Below, piece after piece: positions 11,753-24,287 of a stretch of DNA of 64,000 nt. A program made the translations under genes and the position numbers. Each line of letters opens with the position of its first letter. Position 1 is the first letter of the stretch. The stretch comes from Poteriospumella lacustris (taxonomy: Eukaryota; Sar; Chrysophyceae; Chromulinales; Dinobryaceae): NCBI GenBank assembly GCA_008000375.1, contig SMOI01000009.1, positions 138,437-202,436 of the forward strand. The letters run 5' to 3'. Under the pieces are notes generated by a model. It saw only the letters and a list, made by a program, of their open reading frames with translations. It did no database searches and had not been told where the DNA came from.

Positions 11753-12690
11753 ATAAATAAATGCCTGCGAACTCATATTAAAACGGGGAAACATGTCGCT
11801 GCCGGCTGTATTGCAACCAAAGTAAGCCCCTCTTTGATACGGGTTGATTTCTTGCTTCTGTTATCCTGAGCACTTTTTTGTTTTATTGTAGGGAGGATGA
11901 TATCCAGAAGCTTCTGGCTGCCAGTGTTCACATTGGTGCCAAGAACTCTGACTTCAAGATGAAGGACTACATCTGGAAGAGAAAGAACGACGGTGTTCAC
12001 ATCTTGAATCTCTCCAAGACCTGGGAGAAGTTGGTTTTGGCTGCCAGAATCATTGTCGCCATCGAGAACCCTGCCGACGTTGTCATCATCTCCCAGACCA
12101 CCTATGGCCAAAGAGCTGTTCTCAAGTACTCTCACTACACCGGTGCTCAGTGCATTGCTGGCCGCTTCACCCCTGGTTCCTTCACCAACCAGATCACGAA
12201 GCAATTCCGTGAGCCTCGTTTGATCATTGTCACCGATCCTCGCTTGGATGCCCAGGCCATCAAGGAGGCCTCTTACTCGAACATCCCTGTCATCGCCCTT
12301 TGCGACGCTGACTCTCCTTTGAAGTACGTGGACTGCGCCATCCCTTGCAACAACAAGGGTATCTACTCCATCGGCTTGATCTACTGGTTGTTGGCCCGCG
12401 AGGTTTTGAGAATGCGTGGAACCGTCAGCCGTGCTGAGGAGTGGGACGTTCCTGTCGATCTCTTCTTCTACCGTGACCCCGAAGAGTTGGAGAAGGCTGA
12501 TGAGGTCGTAGAAGCCCCTAGAAAGGAAGTCGTTGCCGAGGTCGAGGCCCCTGCTGAGGTTGCAGAGTCTGCCCCTGCCGCTGAATGGACTGGAGCTGCT
12601 GCCACTGACAACTGGGAGTAAGTGTAGTTAGAATCCCGGTACCTTCATCTGTAACCCCATAAGGTTGCGAAAAGCCCCATCGCACACACC
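11753..12690 (+). repeat. Left arm of inverted duplication carrying RPSA
   Basis: Mirrors about 13144-14081. Identity is complete from roughly 40 bp before the ATG through the intron and coding sequence. It falls off over about 70 bp of 3' sequence. The arms are separated by an unrelated ~450-bp spacer. Confidence 0.9.
11793..12621 (+). CDS. RPSA: 40S ribosomal protein SA (uS2), copy A
   Basis: Two exons, 11793..11821 and 11892..12621, with a 70-bp intron, give 252 residues. The protein starts [20 protein letters not shown] and has the uS2 core, including [32 protein letters not shown] and [13 protein letters not shown], motifs typical of eukaryotic SA/S0. The C-terminal acidic tail carries the Glu-Trp elements AAEWTG and DNWE seen in eukaryotic SA. 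It is a structural protein of the small ribosomal subunit needed for late 40S maturation. It lies tail to tail with a second, identical copy. Its codon use is more selective than its neighbours', as expected for a highly expressed gene. Confidence 0.97.
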
Positions 12691-13143
12691 AATTGTCTTC
12701 TGAGTTTGATTGTGATTGTTTGTATTGATAATAGACAGAAAATGCACAATAGGTAACTAATCAATCGGGATCAACAACTTACTCAACTAGACGACTCTGC
12801 GCAACGCTCTTCACTCCACGAAGTTTATTCGCTTTTGACTTGCACAAACGTTTTCATCATAGATCATTGCTACTTGCCTCTGTCAACTCCCGTGATAGAT
12901 TGCTTCCGTGGGCGAGAAAAGGAAGGGATGATCGAATCGACCAACTTAATAGTCGACGACAAATAACTGTGCGCAAATTAAGCGGATAGGAGTGGAGTGA
13001 TCAATTCGACGCGATATTGCAAGATGTTCGTCCAGAATACGTAGTTGTTGTGTTTCCTTCATATAGTTACATTCTACTGCAAGATGAAACAAAGTAAATG
13101 CTATCTCAGAATTAAAACAATCCACTTAACTCAAAAAACCAGT
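12691..13143. other. Unique spacer between RPSA inverted copies
   Basis: No open frame or RNA gene recognised. A+T-richer than the arms. Both RPSA transcripts converge on it, so it should hold both 3' ends. Confidence 0.6.
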
Positions 13144-14081
13144 TGGTGTGTATGATGGGGCTTTTGACAACCTTAAGGGGTTACAGATGACGGTACCGGG
13201 ATCTAACTACACTTACTCCCAGTTGTCAGTGGCAGCAGCTCCAGTCCATTCAGCGGCAGGGGCAGACTCTGCAACCTCAGCAGGGGCCTCGACCTCGGCA
13301 ACGACTTCCTTTCTAGGGGCTTCTACGACCTCATCAGCCTTCTCCAACTCTTCGGGGTCACGGTAGAAGAAGAGATCGACAGGAACGTCCCACTCCTCAG
13401 CACGGCTGACGGTTCCACGCATTCTCAAAACCTCGCGGGCCAACAACCAGTAGATCAAGCCGATGGAGTAGATACCCTTGTTGTTGCAAGGGATGGCGCA
13501 GTCCACGTACTTCAAAGGAGAGTCAGCGTCGCAAAGGGCGATGACAGGGATGTTCGAGTAAGAGGCCTCCTTGATGGCCTGGGCATCCAAGCGAGGATCG
13601 GTGACAATGATCAAACGAGGCTCACGGAATTGCTTCGTGATCTGGTTGGTGAAGGAACCAGGGGTGAAGCGGCCAGCAATGCACTGAGCACCGGTGTAGT
13701 GAGAGTACTTGAGAACAGCTCTTTGGCCATAGGTGGTCTGGGAGATGATGACAACGTCGGCAGGGTTCTCGATGGCGACAATGATTCTGGCAGCCAAAAC
13801 CAACTTCTCCCAGGTCTTGGAGAGATTCAAGATGTGAACACCGTCGTTCTTTCTCTTCCAGATGTAGTCCTTCATCTTGAAGTCAGAGTTCTTGGCACCA
13901 ATGTGAACACTGGCAGCCAGAAGCTTCTGGATATCATCCTCCCTACAATAAAACAAAAAAGTGCTCAGGATAACAGAAGCAAGAAATCAACCCGTATCAA
14001 AGAGGGGCTTACTTTGGTTGCAATACAGCCGGCAGCGACATGTTTCCCCGTTTTAATATGAGTTCGCAGGCATTTATTTAT
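13144..14081 (-). repeat. Right arm of inverted duplication carrying RPSA
   Basis: Reverse-complement partner of 11753-12690. The coding coordinates pair exactly (sum 25834). The 3' untranslated part differs by scattered substitutions and small indels, whereas the intron is identical. Confidence 0.9.
13213..14041 (-). CDS. RPSA: 40S ribosomal protein SA (uS2), copy B
   Basis: Exons complement(14013..14041) and complement(13213..13942). The protein is identical to copy A in all 252 residues. The intron sequence is also identical, and translations of the opposite strand match, so silent sites match too. The 5' flank beyond ~40 bp differs from copy A apart from a 41-bp block, so each copy has its own promoter. 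The gene is divergent from the ribose-5-phosphate isomerase gene. Confidence 0.97.
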
Positions 14082-14133
14082 TTTCGCCACAACAAGGCTT
14101 GAAGCCGTCTCCGTCTCCAAACGAGGCTCGGGT

Positions 14134-14174
14134 TTGTGGACAGAAAAAATGAAGGTAAACTGAGCGAAAAACGC
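14134..14174 (-). promoter_or_regulatory. Conserved core-promoter block of RPSA copy B
   Basis: Inverted counterpart of 11649-11689, about 95 bp upstream of the copy B ATG and embedded in otherwise diverged sequence. Confidence 0.55.
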
Positions 14175-14416
14175 AATCGCTAATGAACACGTTTTTTCGC
14201 CACAAAAACACGTTGCTGTCTGACGCTTAAACCAGTGGTCAATCATGAATGTAACGTCAAAGTAGCTGAATATTCTCCTTGTTCTCCTGCCCCAAGCGGC
14301 ACTTGCACAACGAAGTTTTCTTGGCTAGATTCTCTACCATCTATCGCCAGTTTTTCGTCCCTGTGCCTCGTAACTCATAATATTTTCTTTATCTTCCTTG
14401 TATCTTGTGTTGAAGA

Positions 14417-15436
14417 ATGCAAAGAATCGGATTTTCTGGATCGAAGGCGCGGGCTCTGGCCGTCTTGTGCGGTGTAACGAGCGCGGTTGCATTTCAAGGT
14501 ATCACAATGTGTCAACATCTTCAACTGCATTTATGACAGCTGATAAATGCTGATTGTCCATAGTGATTTCTCAAAAGAGTCGAGGATCTACACAATGCCT
14601 GGGTGCGTCGAATTCAAAGGCATTGTCTCAAGATGAGTTGAAGAAGATGGTCAGTCTCTTCTGTTTCTGCAGTAAACACAAGAAGTTTTAACAATTTTCT
14701 TGAATTCTAGGTGGGATACAAAGCCGTCGATGATCATGTCAGATCTGGCATGGTTGTGGGCCTTGGAACTGGATCCACTGCGTTCTATGCAGTGGAACGT
14801 GTCGGTCAAAAGCTCAAATCAGGCGAACTGAGAGACATTGTTTGCATTCCCACCTCTGAGAGAACAAGAGAGCACGCTGAGCAACTCGGAATCCCGTTGG
14901 TTACTCTTAATGAAAAGTCGGAATTAGATGTTGCTATTGATGGAGCGGACGACGTCGATCTTCGGTTGAATCTGGTCAAGGGCGGGGGAGGCGCCCTTCT
15001 TCGAGAAAAAATGGTGGAAATCATGTCAAAGAAGTTTGTTTGTATCGTCGATGAGTCAAAGTTGTCTTCCGGCCTGGGACCCCGCTTCCCTTTACCGGTT
15101 GAAATAACTCCCTTCTGCCACGAACATACTATGCGAGTGATCGAGAAGTTGCCATCACTCAAGGGCTGCAAAGCTGTCCTGCGCATGGGGAATGTCGCAA
15201 ACAATAAGTGTGACGGTGATAACATTGCTGTGACCGACAACGGAAATTATATTGTCGACCTGCACTTCACGGAGACGATTCACGACGTCAACGCTGCCGC
15301 AAGAGAGCTTAAAACGACCGTGGGAGTTGTCGATCACGGTCTGTTCCCCTCAATGGCATCGGTTGTGATTGTCGCTGGCAAAAATGGAATTCGGGTTGCT
15401 GGTCGAGATGGTGGGGAGAGACCGTGGTGGGGCTAA
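14417..15436 (+). CDS. RPIA: Ribose-5-phosphate isomerase A with presequence
   Basis: Three exons, 14417..14498, 14564..14649 and 14711..15436, give 297 residues. The enzyme interconverts ribose-5-phosphate and ribulose-5-phosphate in the pentose phosphate and Calvin pathways. RpiA motifs are present: VGLGTGSTA (phosphate loop), AIDGADDVD (catalytic Asp residues), KGGGGALLREK (catalytic Lys/Glu region) and GVVDHGLF. The first ~55 residues extend beyond bacterial RpiA. They begin MQRIGFSGSKARALAVLCG and continue TSAVAFQVISQKSRG, i.e. a hydrophobic signal segment, an Ala-Phe junction, and a Ser/Arg/Lys-rich stretch. This is like plastid targeting in ochrophytes. Mitochondrial or secretory targeting are alternatives. 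The second donor is GTCAGT. The C-terminus ends in an unusual GRDGGERPWWG extension. Confidence 0.93.
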
Positions 15437-15639
15437 AAAATTTCGCAAGTGCGGACGAGCAGACCATGTCTCTGTATCAGTCAATAATAATTTGTATCAA
15501 TGCTCTCTATTGTTTCATGCGAGTTCCGAGTTTTGAATGGACATTGATTAGGTATTGCCACTTCAATACTTACACTGGCTGTCACACAGAGTGCACAAAC
15601 CGTGCACATTCCATTCATCCACCGTCGCGATGAACCCGG

Positions 15640-16369
15640 CGAAAGCCACTGCCGTTGACGGGCAACACAGTAGCATATGAACACTGTAGCCTGTCGCAGG
15701 GCGAATTCGAGTATATCGTGCCGCGCGAGCTGAGAAGACACTCCTTTCTCTTCGCCATAACGATCTAGCTGGTCGTAGACCTGGCTCTTCAAGTTGGCTA
15801 CTGCAGCCAACGTGGCACCCGTCAACACTTTTCACAGTAAACATCAAAGTATAGCACCAACTGCGAAGGTCACTTCTCCGTACGCTCTTCGTTCACGCAC
15901 TGTGGCTTCTCGTACAGCGCGTCATTTGCCACATCCTCCTCTCGGTTCGACGAATTCGGCCCCGGACTGATGTTGTTAACCCATGCGAAGGAGCTCGGAC
16001 GCAGCTTGTCCCCAAAACCCCCCGAGAAGAGCATCTGGTCCAAGGCACCAGCGACAATTGTCGATAACGCGTCGTCCAGCCAGGACGACGTTACGAACGG
16101 GGGATGGAGCCAACCGTCGGATGGGTCCATACGGCCACCTTTGATACAGAATCAAACAAGACTTTCGATATCCACATGATATATCCACCAGATCTGATAT
16201 CGATCCCATTCTTCAAATAATGTGCGGGGGTGGGGAAGTTGTAATGTCGAGAAACATAAGGTGTATGCAGACCCCAGCCACAGTACCAATCGTAGACAAG
16301 GCGACAAGGTAATTTTGTTGGTATTCCAAATGTGGATAACGAGGTCATGTTGTAGGTGATTGTAAACAA
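15640..16369 (-). CDS. Possible unidentified minus-strand gene or gene remnant
   Basis: Three protein-like stretches follow one another on the minus strand. About 16369-16137 includes WGLHTPYVSRHYNFPTP and GGYIMWISKVLFDSVSK. About 16130-15870 includes SSWLDDALSTIVAGALDQML and FAWVNNISPGPNSS. About 15840-15690 includes LAAVANLKSQVYDQLDRYG. Amino acid composition looks coding, but the first two are out of frame by one base at about 16140 with no convincing splice pair. I recognise no family. It may be a degenerate gene displaced next to the NDUFV2 duplication or a real gene with unresolved introns. Confidence 0.25.
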
Positions 16370-16473
16370 AAACGATGATTCTAATGCGGCATTACCAGCT
16401 TTGCCAATCCCAGACTGCCGTCCCCGGGCCCATTTTTCTTATGGTCGTCTCTCCCACAACGGGCACAACAACA

Positions 16474-17989
<1,516 letters not shown>

Positions 17990-18093
17990 GAGGTATTTTG
18001 TTTGTCTTCGGAAGTGTTTTGTTTGTGTTTGTACAAGAGAATAGGGAGCAGGTTTAGTTTTAAATCGATTTAACGTCTTTCATCATGAATAAT

Positions 18094-18160
18094 CCCCACC
18101 AAATCTTCTCCCCACCATCTCGGTTAGAATCCTGGATTCCATTTTTGCCACAATCATAGA
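18094..18160 (-). pseudogene. Remnant of the 3' end of the ribose-5-phosphate isomerase gene
   Basis: On the minus strand this reads CGKNGIQDSNRDGGEKIWWG. It aligns with the C-terminus of RPIA at 15370-15432 (AGKNGIRVAGRDGGERPWWG) and the DNA matches by eye over about 60 bp, including the shared stretches GGCAAAAATGGAAT and CGAGATGGTGGGGAGA. It lies in the unique spacer between the two NDUFV2 copies and has no start or upstream RPIA sequence I can recognise. Confidence 0.6.
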
Positions 18161-18336
18161 TGTCTCCGGAGAAACGCTGCCTTGGTATGCCGGCCTCAAT
18201 CAAACTATACAGGAGAGACACGACAGTAACCTTGGGAGCAGTGACTCGCTGAGTATGTAACCGTGTGGACTTATCTATCTTGTACAACACGAAAAAAAAA
18301 AAACACCTACGAGACAAATGACAAATAACATAGCAC

Positions 18337-19852
<1,516 letters not shown>

Positions 19853-19878
19853 GCTGACGTGGGAGAGACACCAGCAAA

Positions 19879-21424
19879 ATGCAGTGTTGGTGTTGGGCCA
19901 TGGCCCTGATGTTGGCTTGTTGCCTGGTATCGGTTTATTCGAACATTTCTCCATCGACTGTTGTAATGGTGAGTCTTCGCTCAACATTGAATCATTTGTC
20001 TCCCTTGGGTAATGACCAATGTGCGTGTGTGTGCCTGGTAGACCGGCAAGGTTGACGCTTCGAACAATAATAAGCAGCCGTTCGGTAAGGCAATGAACTC
20101 GGTGGGTTGTTGAAGTAGAAGTATATCTCATTGCGATGCAACTGTAGGCGAGCAAGTCTTCTCGGACAAAGACGCCGTCTTCCAGAGTCTGAAGGATCTG
20201 TACCGAAAGAAGGTGCTGCCACTGGAGATCGCCTCAAAGTTCTCTCATTTTGGATCACCACCGCTTGGTCCCAGCGATTTCGATGCCAAACCGATGGTTT
20301 TGGTGCTAGGCCAGTACTCTGTGGGCAAAACGTCGTTCATCCGCAGCTTGTTGCAGCGCGATTTCCCGGGTCAGCGAATCGGACCCGAGCCCACCACCGA
20401 TCGATTCACAGTCTTGACGTTTCCTTCCGACCCCGACAAAGTCGGAAATGGACGTCATACGCCTGGTCATGCGCTGGTGATGGAAGTCGACAAGCCGTTT
20501 CGCGGACTGGCCAGTTTCGGAAACAACTTTCTGAGCAAATTCGATGGTGTTGAGGTGCTGTCACCGATTCTCCGCAATATCACCATCGTCGATACTCCTG
20601 GTGTGCTAGCCGGTGAGAAACAGAGAATCGGTCGTGACTACGACTTCAGCGAAGTGATCAAGTGGTTCGCGGAGCGGTCGGACATGATCCTCGTCATGTT
20701 CGACGCGCACAAACTCGACATCTCCGATGAGCTCAAGTCGGTGCTGGATGCATTGAAGCCGCATCAGGAAAAGATCCGCGTGCTGCTGAATAAAGCCGAT
20801 TCGATTGACGCGCAGTCGCTGCTGCGGGTTTATGGAGCGCTGATGTGGTCGCTGGGGAAGGTGATTCAGACGCCAGAGGTGTGTCGCGTGTACATGGGCA
20901 GCTTCTGGGAACAACCGCTGCGCAATTTGGACAGCAAACAGTTGCTCGAGCGTGAGAAACAGGACTTGCTGCAGGAGATGATGACGCTGCCGCAGAATGC
21001 GGCCGTGCGACGCATCAACGAATTGGTGAAGCGTGCGCGGTCGGTGAAGGTGCACGCGTACATCCTGCACTACCTGCGCAAGCAAATGCCCTATGTTCTG
21101 GGCAAGTCCGAGAAGCAGCGCCGGCTGTTAGATCGCTTGGATCGTGAATTTGTGGCCTGTGCTCGGCGGTATAACCTGCCGTTGGGCGACTTCCCCAACG
21201 TGGAGCAGTACCGCCGTATGCTCGCGGAGGTGAAAGACCTGTCGGAGTTCAAGAAGCTGGACAAGAACCTCGTCTACGAGATGGACCGTGTGCTCACGCA
21301 CGACATTCCGTTGCTTCTGAAGCGGTCATCGTTCAGTCCGAAGCTTGTGGACGAGGTGCGCGCGTTGGTGAACGATCCGATGCGCACGAGCGTCACGGAC
21401 GTGCGCGGAGAGTCGTTGGAGTGA
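19879..21424 (+). CDS. EHD/sarcalumenin-like dynamin-family GTPase with signal peptide
   Basis: Three exons, 19879..19968, 20042..20084 and 20148..21424, give 469 residues. Exon 1 encodes a hydrophobic signal peptide (MQCWCWAMALMLACCLVSVY). The EHD G domain follows: GQYSVGKTSF (P-loop, about 99-108), DTPGVLAGEKQR (switch II), NKAD for guanine specificity, then the EHD helical segment (MWSLGKVIQTPEVCRVYMGS, FWEQPL). Classical EHD proteins are cytosolic membrane-tubulating ATPases/GTPases with a C-terminal EH domain. Here the EH domain is absent and the N-terminus is secretory. That combination recalls sarcalumenin of the ER/SR lumen. A luminal role is inference. The gene starts just outside the NDUFV2 repeat arm. 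Confidence 0.88.
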
Positions 21425-21436
21425 AGCAGTTGCCGG

Positions 21437-22385
21437 TTACAGGGGCAGGCAGAAGACGCCGCAGTTGTGATGCGAGGCCAACGGCAGCGTTGGACTCGCA
21501 GGGCGCGGTGAGTAACACGGCGGATGTGGCGATGGGCTGACATCGGCGGTGGGGGTGATGACTTGGATGTCGAAGACGCGGGCCTTGAGACGCTCCAGCT
21601 CCTTGGCCTGCGACGTGCAACGGCTCTGCGCATGGTGCAGCTCTGCGATGAGTTGTTCATGTCGAGTGTTGCTGCCGTGCAGTTCCTCTTCGAGATGAGC
21701 GATCGACGCGACGGCGGTCGTGAGTTGTTGTTGGTGACATCGCAGGGCGTCGAATGTGCCTGTCAGACGTCGTCAACGACCGTCGTGAGCTATTGGCTGG
21801 CTGCTTGCGAGATACTGCAATGGCAAAGAACGTGTACTTACGAGAGAGTTGTAGCTGCTGTTCTTGATACTGTAATGTCAACTCATCGTGCGTCGCCTGC
21901 GAGGCGCACTGCTGCGACTGACTTCGACGATGTTGCTCTGCCGACCGACTCCAAACGACTGCCGCCGCGCGATGAGCGAGCTGGAGGCGGCGGTGTTGAG
22001 CTTGGCTGGCGTCCAGTGCCTTCTGTAGACGGGTCACTTCCAGAGCGGATGGCAGCAGACGCTGCAGCTCGCGTTCCATTCGCTTGGACTCCTCCTGTGC
22101 CTGGATTCTTGCCGTCTCCAGTTGCTTCAGCTTCTGGAGCAACTCGAAATTGGTCAGACGAATCTGGACGATCTCCGACTCCAACACGGCCAATTGGTCG
22201 GTATCGTTGGTTTCGCCGGTCTGATCGGTGTCCGTCACTGGGCCACACTCCTCGCGGCGGTGACTGCGGGTCCACGCCTCGGCCTCTCGTATCCGATCAC
22301 ACAGCGCGAACAACTCCTGTCGCAGGTATTTGTTCTCCTCAACGAGGTCGTCAACATCAATGGAACGATCGCTCATCGCCTGCAT
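21437..22385 (-). CDS. Coiled-coil protein of unknown function
   Basis: Two exons, complement(21842..22385) and complement(21437..21759), with an 82-bp intron (donor C|GTAAGTA, acceptor TGACAG|GC, phase 1), give 288 residues. A leucine/glutamine heptad coiled coil runs from about residue 12 to 240 (for example VEENKYLRQELFALCDRI, HLEEELHGSNTRHEQL), and a Pro/Ser-rich tail follows. The gene ends 12 bp from the end of the EHD-like gene and converges with it. The exon 2 frame was chosen because it continues the heptads. The alternative acceptor gives a basic non-coiled frame. No family recognised. Confidence 0.68.
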
Positions 22386-22396
22386 GTTGACCCACT

Positions 22397-23307
22397 CAAA
22401 AGGTTCTGGCTGGATGGCGAGCCCGCGGCTATGAACCGCTGGTTGGCACAACCCCCGGCTCAGCTGACCGCTACCCAAGTCAAACCACTTGACCCTCTTC
22501 GTCGGTAGCTACGGATAGCGATTGTAAACATGCTACAGTAAAGAACCTTCAGACGGAGCTCCATGGTCGTCCATATTCTGAGCAATGACACGAAACAAAG
22601 TGAATTCCGAACCAGTCCCTCGCTGTTGAATGTGGCATGGCAGCAGTGGATTTATTGTTCGAAAAGAGATATAGCTGCTCACTGAATCAATTGAAATCAA
22701 AAGAAGAAGAAGATCTACAGTTGTCATGAATTTAATGAAGAGCACAATGTTCACCAAACGTTCAGAAACTGTCTAAGACTAATGAAGTTCGCATTCTTCA
22801 ATTTCAAACTCATCGACACCGCCTTCACCATTACCACCGTCAGATAATCTTCTGAACTCTATATCACTGCTGCAATCGGGGTCGATCGGTTTTTCATCTT
22901 CATCTTCATGGTATCCGTATTCGGACAATCGTTCCTCATACGCCTTGTTTAAGCAAGCAACTGCATCTGTTTTGTTGCGAAAAACTCCTACGACAGTGGC
23001 AGAAGTACGCCCAGGGTCACTAAGTCGGTATTGTAGTTGGTGCACAACATACACAACATCAACACTCTTTGTAGCCTCAGCACCAGCGGTCTGTGACATG
23101 CTGTTGAATTTACCTGTTCAATTCAATTGTGACGTTTCATGTGCATTCTTCATGTCTCAAATGGGTGGCTGTGGGCTGCGGGAAATCGAAATATCCAAAA
23201 ATCCCAGAAATAGTTGTTAGTGGTTTAGCTAGCCATGTAGAGAGTTATCATTCAGAAGCTTCGACCTTGGGCTACGAAGTGGTAGCGAGACATCTGTGGT
23301 CGCTCCT
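22397..23307. repeat. Tandem repeat unit 1 (~914 bp) containing a small gene
   Basis: Direct repeat of 23309-24212, diverged by many substitutions and small indels. Shared blocks include GGCTCAGCTGACCGCTA and CGGAGCTCCATGGTCGTCCA. The unit covers promoter, gene and 3' region of a ~100-residue protein. Confidence 0.8.
22779..23099 (-). CDS. Small conserved-type hypothetical protein, tandem copy 1
   Basis: Single exon, 106 residues, ATG at 23099. The N-terminal ~60 residues have the pattern VDVVYVVHQLQYR...VVGVFRNKTDAVACLN. This beta-strand plus helix layout resembles the small DUF7336-like families of phages and algae (vyvV...GVF....A). An acidic tail (EDEDEKPIDPD, EFEIEECELH) follows. No catalytic residues are evident. 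The second copy at 23673-23975 preserves the frame while diverging in sequence, so both are probably translated genes rather than chance frames. Function unknown. Confidence 0.6.
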   Translation of the reverse strand: MSQTAGAEATKSVDVVYVVHQLQYRLSDPGRTSATVVGVFRNKTDAVACLNKAYEERLSEYGYHEDEDEKPIDPDCSSDIEFRRLSDGGNGEGGVDEFEIEECELH

Positions 23308-23308
23308 C

Positions 23309-24212
23309 CACTTGAAAGGTTCTGGCTAGATGGCGAGCCCGCGGCAACCGCTGGTTGGCACAACCCCCGGCTCAGCTGACCGCTATCCACGTCAAACCAC
23401 TTGGCCCTCTTCGTCCATAGCTAGGGATAGCGATTGTAAGCATTCTACATCAAATAACCTTCAGACGGAGCTCCATGGTCGTCCATACTGAGCAATGACG
23501 CGAAACAAAGTGAATTCCGAACCAGTCCCTCGCTGTTGAATGTTGGATGTATTCTACGAAAAGAGATATAGCTGCTCACTGAATCAATTGAAAAGCAGAA
23601 GAAGAAGAAGATCTACAGTTGGCATGCATTTAATTAAGAGCACATCACCAAACGTTCAGAAACTGTCTAAGACTAATGAATTTCGCTTTCTTGAATTTCA
23701 AACTCATCGGTATCGGCTTCATAGTCACCTTCTTCAGATATTCTTCTGCGATCTCCATAACGGCTGGTTTTGATCGGTCTTTCGTGGTATTCGTATTCGG
23801 ACAAACATTCCTCAAACATCTTGTTTAAGAAAGCAACTGCATCTGATTTGTTGCGAAAAATTCCTCTGACAGTGGCAGAGTTATGATCAGGGTCATTATT
23901 TCGGTAATGTAGTTGGTTCACAACAAACACAACATCAACACTTGTTTTAGCCTCAGCACCAACCTTCTTTGGCATTCTTTCGAATTCACCTGTTGAATTC
24001 AATTGTGTCGTTTATTCATGTCCTCAAGGCGGCTGCCAGCTGCGGGAAATCGAAATACCCAAAACCCCCAGAAATATCAACCCACATCTACCATGTTCCG
24101 GTATACTGGTATAGAGAGTGTTGGATATCAGTCAGAAGCTTCAACCTTGGGCTACGAAGGTATTCCCCATCTGTGGTCGCTCCTCCAGACAAAGAATTAC
24201 ATCAACCCGAAA
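23309..24212. repeat. Tandem repeat unit 2 containing a small gene
   Basis: Second copy of the unit at 22397-23307. It lacks several short segments present in unit 1, such as about 10 bp near the GGCAACCGCTGG block. Confidence 0.8.
23673..23975 (-). CDS. Small conserved-type hypothetical protein, tandem copy 2
   Basis: 100 residues, ATG at 23975. Aligns along its whole length with the 22779-23099 protein. It shares VDVV(F/Y)VV(N/H)QL, FRNKSDAVAFLNK and the acidic end DEFEIQESEIH. Differences are spread over the protein with the frame intact, as expected for two functional tandem duplicates under constraint. Confidence 0.6.
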   Translation of the reverse strand: MPKKVGAEAKTSVDVVFVVNQLHYRNNDPDHNSATVRGIFRNKSDAVAFLNKMFEECLSEYEYHERPIKTSRYGDRRRISEEGDYEADTDEFEIQESEIH

Positions 24213-24287
24213 AGTATCGGTGATACGTAGATCGACGATGCTCTCTTCCGATTGCGTAAGAAGGACATCTACTGTTAGAGTGATTAG

